From a virus: a stretch of DNA of 26,353 nucleotides. A program made the translations under genes and the position numbers. Under the pieces are notes generated by a model, which made no database searches, had not been told where the DNA came from, and was given only the letters and a program-made list of their open reading frames with translations. Positions 1-6,749 of this stretch are shown here, piece by piece. The DNA is taken from positions 1-26,353 of IMG/VR virus record IMGVR_UViG_3300027973_000195. One strand, 5' to 3'. How positions within the stretch are numbered: position 1 is the stretch's first letter; the number at the start of each line of letters is the position of its first letter.

Positions 1-58
1 CTATTCCGCAGCTGTCCGGATAGACTTTTTTGGGTGGAAATATGACCCGCGGCGCCCT

Positions 59-80
59 GATAGTTGTCTATGCAACTATC
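59..80 (-). other. Hairpin across the large-terminase stop codon
   Basis: Perfect inverted repeat GATAGTTG / CAACTATC with a 6-nt loop. The terminase UAG stop (76-78) lies in the first arm as transcribed. No T-run follows on the minus strand, so it is not a standard rho-independent terminator. The frame stays open past the UAG for 24 codons to a second UAG at 1-3. The repeat is seen directly; any role in 3'-end formation or readthrough is inference. Confidence 0.5.
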
Positions 81-1671
81 TAAAGGCAACCCCTACCCCA
101 GTGCCTGGCATGGTGATAGCCTTACCTGTCCCAAACCAATACCACAACAGCTGATCAACCACATCACTGAAGTGTGTAGTCTCTGTTTGGTCAATGCTCT
201 TGAACCTATTGGTCTGTTCATACTTCTTATCCTTCTTGGTCTTACCATTGACAACGATAGCACCAGCTCCCTGCATGCTGATCTCAGTCTTTGGGCATTT
301 GGCTTTGTTGAACCTCACCAAGTACGCCTGGTCTTCAGGGCCCTCCATCCATCGCTTGATGCTCTGGTACTTCAGGAAGTGATCGGGAGGATCCCCGATG
401 TAACACTCCACTACATGCCATCCATTGCGTCTCAGCTCATCAACCACAATGTCCTTGAATCTCTTAGCACTCTGCCTTGCACCAGTAGCCGTTGCATCAT
501 ACACATAGTAGGCCACCTTATTGGCATGGGCTGTATAGTATCGGCAGAACTGTTTGATACATTCACTGATCCCTTCAGGTGGTGTGGTGTAGAACTCCTT
601 TACAAAGTTCACTGAGGGTTTTGCTTGACCAATGAGCTGTTGGGCCTGTGTAACCAGTAAAGGGGTAACACTGTGCTGATAGTCGAGGGCAATAACAAAT
701 GGCTGTGTTGGCAGCACATCGATCACAACTTCAGGTCCGTAAAAACTTTCTTCAGTGAGTGATGGGTAGAATGAATCTTCTGCCTTAATGGGATCCTCAT
801 TCTCAATAGCCACAGCGTATTCATATTTGGCCATGGTTCGCCTCTTATCGGTTAGCCAACGCTTACCAAGGTTTTCGATATTGGTGCGTGCGCTGGCCTC
901 AGAAACAAACACCAAGTCTTTTCTCAGCTCACGAAGATGGCTTTCTATCTGCCTGATCGCGGCCATGGTCTTCCCTTTGTTTCTGCCTGCCTTGGGGAGC
1001 ATCAGATACAGGTCATTGAGGTGCAGCTGCAGTCTGATCACTGTCTCCACTTTCTTCTGATCATGGCGGGATCTCTTGTTCAGGATCCACTTGATCTGCA
1101 CATGGTCCGCATACTTATCCGTTGCATAGATCTTCGAGAGGTATTCAGGCAGATGACCAAACAATTTTTCGTAACCACGGAAAGTTGGATATACCTCATC
1201 TTCCAGCTGAGCAGGATCCATAAACTTTACCTCATCAAAAATACCTGATTGAAAATCGAAAGCGTTGGCAGATCCTTTGTTAAATAGCGAGATCTCCTGG
1301 AAGACGGTACCATTATGCCAGGCAATGGTACGATCCCATCGTTTGATTGAATACAGACAGTTGGGCCACCGGCTGGGTGGGCGCTTTCCCACAACGAAAT
1401 GCTGGTCACGGTAGTAACCAGCCAGCTCCATTCCCTGGATAAACTTAGGCAGGATGTTTTTCTCCAGGGTTTCAAAATCTTTACCAAATAATCCGGAAAG
1501 ATGGCCAGGCATAGCCTCAGCCACACGCGCCATCCATGGGCCAATGCCACCAACGGTTTTACCGGTACCACGTCCCCACAATATCCAGGTCTCATTCGCC
1601 TGAACCATCTGCACCATCATCTGAGGCAGATTCAGCTGAATGATCTTCTTCGTATTCAATGTAGTCTCCAT
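76..1671 (-). CDS. Phage terminase large subunit (packaging ATPase and nuclease)
   Basis: The 531-residue product is the motor that pumps phage DNA into the prohead and cuts it. An N-terminal stretch (LNLPQ, residues 13-17) precedes the Walker A loop GRGTGKT at 33-39. A Walker B-like GIFDE lies at 143-147. The C-terminal half looks like an RNase H-fold nuclease: ALDY with D330, a second acidic site near D392 (YDAT), and HFSD with D503. Length fits the family. The ATG at 1671 is kept because later in-frame ATGs (1620, 1608) would remove the segment before Walker A. This start makes the gene overlap the upstream small-subunit candidate by 80 nt in another frame, which is long. It is the last gene of the minus-strand unit that starts at 2825. 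The portal, usually a neighbour, is more than 10 kb away. Confidence 0.9.
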   Translation of the reverse strand: METTLNTKKIIQLNLPQMMVQMVQANETWILWGRGTGKTVGGIGPWMARVAEAMPGHLSGLFGKDFETLEKNILPKFIQGMELAGYYRDQHFVVGKRPPSRWPNCLYSIKRWDRTIAWHNGTVFQEISLFNKGSANAFDFQSGIFDEVKFMDPAQLEDEVYPTFRGYEKLFGHLPEYLSKIYATDKYADHVQIKWILNKRSRHDQKKVETVIRLQLHLNDLYLMLPKAGRNKGKTMAAIRQIESHLRELRKDLVFVSEASARTNIENLGKRWLTDKRRTMAKYEYAVAIENEDPIKAEDSFYPSLTEESFYGPEVVIDVLPTQPFVIALDYQHSVTPLLVTQAQQLIGQAKPSVNFVKEFYTTPPEGISECIKQFCRYYTAHANKVAYYVYDATATGARQSAKRFKDIVVDELRRNGWHVVECYIGDPPDHFLKYQSIKRWMEGPEDQAYLVRFNKAKCPKTEISMQGAGAIVVNGKTKKDKKYEQTNRFKSIDQTETTHFSDVVDQLLWYWFGTGKAITMPGTGVGVAFR

Positions 1672-2227
1672 GTACTGGGGCTTTTAGTAGTTCGTCTGTG
1701 TCTTTGAGTACTTCAGATAGCGGCTTCTGCTCTATAGGCAGCTGGCCATTGAATTGGAAGACCAGTGTGGCCGGTGGCGGCTGACCCTTGTCATTGTCTT
1801 CCGGAAGTGAATTGAGGGCATAGGTGAGCGCGTCATACAGTTTGGGTAGAAGCTTGAACTGTTTGGCATCTTCACACTTTTTGATCTGTAGTTCGATGCT
1901 CTGAATGTGATAGTGCAGCACGTATGCCTTAGATATCTTCCTGGTCTTTGAAAACACACGCTGTGCGTCATAGATATCCTGTTCAGCACGGTATTTTGAC
2001 ACGCCAAACTTTTCAGTGATATCCTGCACAACCGCATCAAAGGTTTTTTCACGTTTGCGCACCATGGTGTCTGCATACAGCAGACGTGTGCACAACAGAT
2101 CCTGAGCTGCTGTGAGCTTCTGGTTCTCATCCAACAGATGAGCGATCACTGCTTCCACATCATTTTTAGGTTTGGCTACCTGCTGCAGCTTCTTCCCAAA
2201 TACGATCTCCTCCAAGTCTTTCCGCAT
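1592..2227 (-). CDS. Probable terminase small subunit
   Basis: A 211-residue protein from the ATG at 2227. The open frame reaches back to 2272 but lacks a better start there. Residues around EKFGVSKYRAEQDIYDA look like a helix-turn-helix of the kind small terminases use to recognise the packaging site. The middle is helical and charged. The C-terminus is very acidic (EYEEDHSAESASDDGADGSGE ends the protein). The call rests mainly on position directly before the large subunit plus the HTH-like helices; I see no diagnostic family motif. It overlaps the gene upstream by about 60 nt and the large subunit downstream by 80 nt, suggesting translational coupling. Confidence 0.55.
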   Translation of the reverse strand: MRKDLEEIVFGKKLQQVAKPKNDVEAVIAHLLDENQKLTAAQDLLCTRLLYADTMVRKREKTFDAVVQDITEKFGVSKYRAEQDIYDAQRVFSKTRKISKAYVLHYHIQSIELQIKKCEDAKQFKLLPKLYDALTYALNSLPEDNDKGQPPPATLVFQFNGQLPIEQKPLSEVLKDTDELLKAPVHGDYIEYEEDHSAESASDDGADGSGE

Positions 2228-2825
2228 AAAAATTATACTCTTTGATGAATTTTTGTCTGCGCGATGCAGCACCTACGTTGCCAGGATCTTTTGCCAGGTT
2301 ATCACGTTCCCTGCGAATGTACCGGCGAAGGGTTTCCATGCGTTTTCCCATCCTGAGCGGATCTGTGACGTATGGATCTTGCTGTTCAGCTGGAAGCCTG
2401 CCATGCTCCCGGTAGTAGTCTCTTTTGGCCCATATCTCAGTGATCTCATCATCCAGCCTCAGGATAGCGTGTGCTGCTTCTCCCCTGGTGTGATCATCCG
2501 TGAAATGAAGCAGCTGAGATCTCAGGTCCTGCAACTCTTTGAACTTGCGCATAGCATCAGCCTTGAGCGCCTTCAGGATGTCATCTAGGTCATCAGGCCA
2601 ATCCTTTACCGCGGTGGAAACAACCGCAACTGGCTCACGCTTGGGCGCCGGTGCAGATCCCTTTGCCAGATCACGCAGGGCGCGTTCTAATCGCTTGGCT
2701 TTGTATTCTGTTCTGGCTTCAGAGGTAAACAGTTCGATCAGGTTCTCATCAGTGCCCAATTCAAGGTAGAGACGAACACCTTCCAGATAGTCTTTGGTTT
2801 GAAGCCACGCTTTGATTGCGTCCAT
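2166..2825 (-). CDS. Conserved-looking hypothetical protein, first gene of the terminase unit
   Basis: 219 residues, strongly helical and charged, with no catalytic motif I recognise. Residues 1-55 are helical (WLQTKDYLEGVRLYLELG). A proline/alanine linker follows (about 56-70), then long helices rich in Arg, Lys, Glu and Asp through residue 200. The N-terminal half is compatible with an adaptor or coiled-coil protein; a role in packaging or head assembly is inferred only from its place before the terminase genes. The ATG at 2825 is supported by the late-promoter-like box whose TTG ends 4 nt upstream of it. No Shine-Dalgarno is present. The 3' end overlaps the next gene. Confidence 0.75.
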   Translation of the reverse strand: MDAIKAWLQTKDYLEGVRLYLELGTDENLIELFTSEARTEYKAKRLERALRDLAKGSAPAPKREPVAVVSTAVKDWPDDLDDILKALKADAMRKFKELQDLRSQLLHFTDDHTRGEAAHAILRLDDEITEIWAKRDYYREHGRLPAEQQDPYVTDPLRMGKRMETLRRYIRRERDNLAKDPGNVGAASRRQKFIKEYNFYAERLGGDRIWEEAAAGSQT

Positions 2826-2829
2826 AAAG

Positions 2830-2864
2830 CAATTTCCGTAGTGTCCGGACAGCGGGAAAGGACA
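2830..2864 (-). promoter_or_regulatory. Late-promoter-like element P1 (terminase unit)
   Basis: Minus-strand box TGTCCTTTC at 2864-2856, then 23 nt, then TTG at 2832-2830. The ATG at 2825 follows after 4 nt (CTTT). Same layout as the elements ending at 13938, 17039, 20729 and 23767. Spacing resembles a TTTG-N19-TAnnTTTG Bacteroidota promoter with an altered upstream box and a degenerate downstream box. Promoter function is inference. Confidence 0.6.
2842..2851. promoter_or_regulatory. Palindrome TGTCCGGACA inside P1
   Basis: A perfect 10-bp palindrome between the two boxes of P1. Each half (TGTCC) equals the first five bases of the TGTCCTTTC box, so the protein that reads the box could also bind here. 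The other four box copies lack it. A near copy, TGTCCGGAT, lies at 13-21 on the plus strand past the end of the terminase gene. Operator function is inferred. Confidence 0.4.
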
Positions 2865-2894
2865 GTATGATTTTTAAAAAAAATGTTCTGAATA

Positions 2895-2926
2895 TTTGGT
2901 AGTACCATTTTTGGTACTTATCTTTG
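2895..2926 (+). promoter_or_regulatory. Bacteroidota-type promoter of the plus-strand (early) operon
   Basis: TTTG at 2895-2898, a 20-nt spacer, then TATCTTTG at 2919-2926, an exact match to the TAnnTTTG -7 element. The layout fits the known primary-sigma promoter of Bacteroidota (TTTG about 19-20 nt before TAnnTTTG). Transcription would start near 2931, giving a leader of about 45 nt before the ATG at 2978. It is back to back with P1. Confidence 0.7.
2901..2918. promoter_or_regulatory. Inverted repeat in the early-promoter spacer, likely operator
   Basis: AGTACCA at 2901-2907 and TGGTACT at 2912-2918 form a perfect 7-bp inverted repeat around TTTT. It fills the spacer between the TTTG and TATCTTTG boxes, where a bound dimer would block RNA polymerase. 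The operon's last gene encodes a Cro/CI-type HTH protein, the only repressor candidate in the window. The repeat is seen; the pairing with that protein is inference. Confidence 0.55.
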
Positions 2927-2977
2927 ATTTATCAATAACAAAAGAGGCGGCAACTCTATAACTACGGCGAAAATGTT

Positions 2978-3232
2978 ATGACAACTCTTCTTTCAATTTC
3001 CGAAGCAAAAAATCTTATTGGCAAGCAAGTTAGGTGGTCTTCTCCTGGTTATCACATGAATGGGAATTACAGTGGTGTTGCAGTTATCACAAGTGTTGTA
3101 GAGAGTCGCAATCCCATCAGGTGTGAAGTGGTAAGCGGTGATGAGCTGTTTTTTGCTTTTGTAGAATTCCCTGGCGACGATATTCTTTGCTACAGCGACG
3201 GTGGCAGGTACATCACCTATGAAATTTTATAG
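2978..3232 (+). CDS. Small hypothetical protein, first early gene
   Basis: 84 residues, no recognised family. Mostly short strand-forming segments (GKQVRWSSPG, VAVITSVVES, IRCEVVSGDELFFAFVEF), which suggests a small beta-barrel or SH3-like fold; that is structural guesswork. No signal peptide or membrane segment. It is the first gene after the host-type promoter at 2895-2926, a usual place for small phage proteins acting on host functions. It ends in TAG at 3230-3232, just before the next start at 3237. Confidence 0.6.
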   Translation: MTTLLSISEAKNLIGKQVRWSSPGYHMNGNYSGVAVITSVVESRNPIRCEVVSGDELFFAFVEFPGDDILCYSDGGRYITYEIL

Positions 3233-3236
3233 TGTT

Positions 3237-3587
3237 ATGGCCAAAACATTATGCTACTCCGTGAGGCTGGAAAGCCTCCGGAGTATTTCAGATAAGGCAT
3301 ATCTCGCCAAATGTTTCGATGGTTCAGAGGCGATAATTCCCAAGTCTCAGGTATTCGGCCCGGACCTCGATGTGCAGAAAAGTGAAGCCTACTGGATTGC
3401 AGCGTGGATATTGGAGAAGAAAGACCTTCAGTATAGCAGCAAGAAACAGGGATGGTACAATCCAGACACACATAGGATGGAAGGGTCAATCCATACAGTC
3501 ATTGAACGGCATATCCCTGACCAGATCAACCCCCAAAACATACAAGCGGATGATTCCCTTACTCGCCCCACAGACTCAAGCCATTGA
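3237..3587 (+). CDS. Hypothetical early protein (FDGSEAIIPKSQ type)
   Basis: 116 residues from the ATG at 3237; an ATG at 3219 (overlapping the gene before) or a GTG at 3201 are alternatives. The segment CFDGSEAIIPKSQV near residues 27-40, then a short helix (AYWIAAWILEKKDL), looks like a small module I associate with phage proteins encoded next to helicases, but I cannot name the family. The tail (QINPQNIQADDSLTRPTDSSH) is low-complexity and polar. Its last 38 nt overlap the helicase start at 3550, so the two are probably co-translated. Confidence 0.6.
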   Translation: MAKTLCYSVRLESLRSISDKAYLAKCFDGSEAIIPKSQVFGPDLDVQKSEAYWIAAWILEKKDLQYSSKKQGWYNPDTHRMEGSIHTVIERHIPDQINPQNIQADDSLTRPTDSSH

Positions 3588-4764
3588 CCGCCTAAAGCGT
3601 TTAAAGGTTGGCGCCTTGTTCATGCGCCCAGGTGTGGGCAAAACCCGCCCAACGGTGGAACTGGTTAACAGTGTTCCCGGAATGGAGCATGTTATTCATC
3701 TGGCTCCCTACCAGTCAGTTTACCCGCCAATACAAGGTACGGGCATACAAGATGAGGTCGCCAAGTGGGGAGGCTACAACGTCCCAGTAGATTTTTTTGG
3801 AATTGAGAGCCTTAGTAGTAGCGACCGAATCTTCCTACAATTACTGAAGTTGGTGCAGTCCAAAACCACGTTCCTCATAGTAGATGAGAGCCTGAAGATA
3901 AAAAACTGGGATGCCATTAGGACCAAACGCATTATAGAGCTGGGCAGGCATTGTGAATACAAGATGATCCTCAATGGTACGCCGATCAGTAGAAACCTTC
4001 TTGACCTGTGGGCACAGATGGAATTTCTATCCCCGATGATCCTGCATATGAGCCAATCTGAATACAAGTCCACATTCTGCGAAACAGTTAAGATCACCAA
4101 GTACAAGGGCAACAGAATTGTAAGCCAGCGGGAGTTTATCAGCAAGTACCATAACATTGACTACCTCTACAGTGTGATTAGTCCGTACATCTATGAAGCT
4201 GATCTTCACCTGGATATTGCCGAGCAGGATATAGACCTTGAGTACAAGCTGGACGATGAGATTAAGCAGGAATATGAGAGGCTGAAAGATCTGTACCTTG
4301 ACAATGAGATGTTGCAACGCATGAATAACAACATCTTCCTGGAGATGACCCAGAAAATGCAACACCTGTATTGTTGTGCAGAGGATAAGTTCACTGTGGT
4401 AAAGAAACTTCTTGGCACCATTGACCCAGAGCGGACTATTATTTTCTGCAAGTTCATTGCCAGCCAAGAGGCTTGTAAGAAAGCATTCCCAAGATGCCAG
4501 GTGCTAAGCCTTCAGGCCAATAGCTATAGCCTTAACCTTCAGCACTACCACAACACTATCTACTGGGATCACACCTGGGATTGGGCAGTAGTGGACCAGA
4601 GCAGGCACAGGACGCGCCGGACTGGGCAACAAAATGCCCTTTGCTTTTACCGACTTAATGGCCCAAAACTTGACCTATTGATGGCCGCTAATAACGAAAA
4701 AAAACAAGGAATGCTACAGTACTTGAAACATAAGACTGTAACGCAAATTAAAACAGAGGTATGA
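3550..4764 (+). CDS. SNF2-like superfamily 2 helicase / DNA-dependent ATPase
   Basis: 404 residues from the ATG at 3550; the frame is open back to 3370, but that part lies inside the preceding gene and makes no sensible protein. Helicase motifs are in order: LLAPQTQAIDRL (Q-motif-like start), Walker A PGVGKT at 27-32, DE-box VDESLKIKN at 111-119, motif III-like LNGTPIS at 141-147 followed by LLDLW, a second RecA lobe with TIIFCKF, and motif VI DQSRHRTRRTGQ at 349-360 (the Q..R.HRxGQ signature of SNF2 proteins). It is near the minimal two-lobe size, with no nuclease or zinc domain. It would remodel or translocate on phage DNA in replication, repair or modification. Its TGA overlaps the next ATG (ATGA), tying it to the ParB/PP-loop pair. 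Confidence 0.85.
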   Translation: MIPLLAPQTQAIDRLKRLKVGALFMRPGVGKTRPTVELVNSVPGMEHVIHLAPYQSVYPPIQGTGIQDEVAKWGGYNVPVDFFGIESLSSSDRIFLQLLKLVQSKTTFLIVDESLKIKNWDAIRTKRIIELGRHCEYKMILNGTPISRNLLDLWAQMEFLSPMILHMSQSEYKSTFCETVKITKYKGNRIVSQREFISKYHNIDYLYSVISPYIYEADLHLDIAEQDIDLEYKLDDEIKQEYERLKDLYLDNEMLQRMNNNIFLEMTQKMQHLYCCAEDKFTVVKKLLGTIDPERTIIFCKFIASQEACKKAFPRCQVLSLQANSYSLNLQHYHNTIYWDHTWDWAVVDQSRHRTRRTGQQNALCFYRLNGPKLDLLMAANNEKKQGMLQYLKHKTVTQIKTEV

Positions 4765-5321
4765 AAAAAGAATTCAAAAGTCCAGTGTACAATGTCATTG
4801 CTGTACCGGTGGACAAAATTGAAGCCAATGACTACAACCCCAACCATGTGGCGAAAAGGGAAATGGATCTATTGTATCAATCTATCAAGTGCGATGGATA
4901 CACCATGCCAGTGGTTTGCTTTTATGACCAAGATAGGGATAAGTACGTGATTGTGGATGGCTTTCACAGGTACACTATCATGCTTCGGTATAGCGATGTT
5001 TATGAAAGGGAGAATGGTATGCTGCCTGTATCTGTAATCGAAAAAGATATCAACGACCGGATGGCCTCCACAGTAAGGCACAACAGGGCAAGAGGTAAGC
5101 ATGAGGTCGAGCTTCAGGCTTCACTTGTTGGAATGCTTAAGGCAGGATGGGATGAGTTAAAGATCATGAAAGAGCTTGGGATGACGCTGGAAGAAGTGCA
5201 GCGGTTGATTGGCCTCAAGGGTATAGCCTCTGAAATAAAAGGTGTGCCATATTCTATTGAACGTCAAATTAAGGAGGCGGGAGAAGATATCCCGGAATCA
5301 GAATGGGAAGAACAGCAGTGA
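4761..5321 (+). CDS. ParB/Srx-fold protein (IbrB-like)
   Basis: 186 residues. The ParB N-terminal fold is clear: VPVDKIEANDYNPN at 16-29, a strand-helix region, then VDGFHRY at 65-71, matching the conserved G.HR active-site loop of the ParB/sulfiredoxin superfamily. HNRARGKH at 107-114 is typical of the IbrB-type branch. The C-terminal half is helical with a possible HTH (MKELGMTLEEVQRLIGL). This is not a partition ParB: there is no ParA and no parS-like array. The next gene is a PP-loop/PAPS-reductase-like protein, the known IbrB-IbrA pairing. Family members bind or hydrolyse nucleotides or nick DNA; which of these applies here is not known. It overlaps both neighbours. Confidence 0.8.
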   Translation: MKKEFKSPVYNVIAVPVDKIEANDYNPNHVAKREMDLLYQSIKCDGYTMPVVCFYDQDRDKYVIVDGFHRYTIMLRYSDVYERENGMLPVSVIEKDINDRMASTVRHNRARGKHEVELQASLVGMLKAGWDELKIMKELGMTLEEVQRLIGLKGIASEIKGVPYSIERQIKEAGEDIPESEWEEQQ

Positions 5322-6433
5322 GAGGGGTAGAGAGTGTATTGGATGCGGCATGTAAACGAGTTTCCTATCTGTTTGATCACTACGAGAATATCCAGCTTTC
5401 TTTTTCAGCAGGAAAGGATAGCACAGTATTATTCCACCTGATGAATGAAGAAGCCAAAAAGCGTGACCGTAAATTCATTCTATACTTTCAGGATCAGGAA
5501 GCCGAATATCAGGCTACTATTGATCTGGTAGAATGGGCTATGCAGCAGCCAAATGTGATTCCACTATGGTACCAGGTCCCCATCTTTATGACCAATGCAG
5601 CCAGTCAGCAGCAGTTGTTCTTATGGGCTTGGGGTAATGAAGAAAATTGGGTAAGAGATAAGCATCCTATAGCAATCCATGCCATTGATGGCAAGTACCC
5701 GAGGCGATTTCATAAGTTTAACCTATGGGTAGGCCAGCAGCTGCGAAATAGACCAGGATCATGCGTATCTGTAATTGGCCTGCGGGCAGAAGAAAGCCCT
5801 GATCGGAGGTTTGTGATGTTTGGGGAGGATAATGATCTTTTCTGGATGCGAAGAAAAAATGAGCCTCACCGTGCATATCCCATCATTGATTGGCAGTATA
5901 GGGATGTGTGGAAATACCTTATAGAAGGTGGTTATCTGTACAACAAGATTTATGACAAGATGTACATGTTGGGGCATGATATCCATACGATGAGGGTTTC
6001 AAACCTTGTACATGAAAAGGCATTCCGGTGTCTTGCTGACCTTCAGGAGATGGAACCAGAAACCTATGACAAGTTGGAAGCAAGGCTGAAAGGAGTGCAT
6101 ACCGCTGCCATATATGCCAAGGAAAACCTTATGTATTCTATCCGTGAGTTGCCGGAAAAGTTTAAGACGTGGAAGCAATACAAGGATTTTCTTTTAGATA
6201 GCATCCATCCTGATCTTTCAAAGCTGTTTCGTTACCAGTGGAGCCGGTTTGGTGATACGGATGATGTGGGCGCATGCAAGTATATGGTGAAGCGCATTTT
6301 ACTTTGCGATTGGGAGGGATCAATTACTTGGGCCAGAGATTATGAGTTCAACTACACCAAGGATCAGTTGCTTGAAAAAAATATTCTTAAAAGGGAAGAC
6401 GAAATTATAAAGAAATGGATGGCAAGTTTATGA
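5303..6433 (+). CDS. PAPS-reductase-like PP-loop ATP pyrophosphatase (IbrA-like)
   Basis: 376 residues. The PP-loop reads SFSAGKDS at 33-40 (usual form SGGKDS), followed by TVLFHL. A second conserved block, VIGLRAEESPDRR at 157-169, and the substrate-side AYPIIDWQYRDVWKYL at 191-206 are both typical of PAPS reductases and of DUF3440/IbrA proteins. The enzyme would adenylate a substrate using ATP; the natural substrate of IbrA-type proteins is not established. The C-terminal third adds a helical extension. Related PP-loop enzymes (DndC) work in sulfur modification of DNA, so a nucleic-acid role is possible but unproven. The ATG at 5303 lies inside the end of the ParB-like gene (19-nt overlap). 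Confidence 0.82.
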   Translation: MGRTAVRGVESVLDAACKRVSYLFDHYENIQLSFSAGKDSTVLFHLMNEEAKKRDRKFILYFQDQEAEYQATIDLVEWAMQQPNVIPLWYQVPIFMTNAASQQQLFLWAWGNEENWVRDKHPIAIHAIDGKYPRRFHKFNLWVGQQLRNRPGSCVSVIGLRAEESPDRRFVMFGEDNDLFWMRRKNEPHRAYPIIDWQYRDVWKYLIEGGYLYNKIYDKMYMLGHDIHTMRVSNLVHEKAFRCLADLQEMEPETYDKLEARLKGVHTAAIYAKENLMYSIRELPEKFKTWKQYKDFLLDSIHPDLSKLFRYQWSRFGDTDDVGACKYMVKRILLCDWEGSITWARDYEFNYTKDQLLEKNILKREDEIIKKWMASL

Positions 6434-6714
6434 ATACAGAAATATTGGAAACTTCACGTAATTTGATTGCGGGCTTTTTAGTTTCCCGACGCAAAGAACT
6501 GGGTATGACCCAGCAAGACCTAGCCGATGCTACCGGTCTGGGAATCCAGACCATCAAAAGAATGGAGGATGCCAAATTCTGGCCCAACCTCAAGCAATTC
6601 CTGATTGTCTGCCACGCCCTCAATGCCTACTTTTTTGTAGAAGAGAAGGAAGGCAAGGGAGACTACGCTAAGATGATGCGGGAGAGATGGACCAGAAAGG
6701 GTGACGCCAATTGA
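6430..6714 (+). CDS. Cro/CI-type HTH transcriptional regulator
   Basis: 94 residues from the ATG at 6430, which overlaps the stop of the PP-loop gene as ATGA; an in-frame ATG at 6415 is less likely. The XRE helix-turn-helix is clear: LVSRRKELGMTQQDLADATGLG, then the recognition helix IQTIKRMED. A short hydrophobic segment (FLIVCHALNAYFFVEE) could be the dimer interface. It is the last gene of the plus-strand operon. I infer, without direct evidence, that it binds the inverted repeat at 2901-2918 in the operon's own promoter and so autoregulates early transcription. It could equally control the late boxes. Confidence 0.85.
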   Translation: MNTEILETSRNLIAGFLVSRRKELGMTQQDLADATGLGIQTIKRMEDAKFWPNLKQFLIVCHALNAYFFVEEKEGKGDYAKMMRERWTRKGDAN

Positions 6715-6749
6715 CAAAATCCTTGACAAAACACCCCTTGATTTTGTCA
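6712..6749. terminator. Shared inverted repeat between converging operons, likely bidirectional terminator
   Basis: TGACAAAA occurs at 6712-6719 and 6724-6731, and its complement TTTTGTCA at 6742-6749, so either copy can pair with the last arm. The outer pairing is GACAAAATC (6713-6721) with GATTTTGTC (6740-6748). The plus-strand TGA stop (6712-6714) and the minus-strand TGA stop (6747-6749) both lie inside the element. The stem is AT-rich without a GC core, so termination strength is uncertain. Confidence 0.5.

Noticed and set aside
64-615. 183-residue plus-strand frame opposite the terminase
   Set aside because: It lies fully antisense to a clear terminase gene, whose motifs are all in the minus frame.
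3370-3549. Longer N-terminus for the helicase (start at 3370)
   Set aside because: This part overlaps the preceding gene in another frame and has no helicase motif; the ATG at 3550 puts a Q-motif-like start right before Walker A.
4761-5321. ParB as a plasmid or prophage partition protein
   Set aside because: No ParA neighbour and no parS-like sites are present, and the next gene is the IbrA-type partner.
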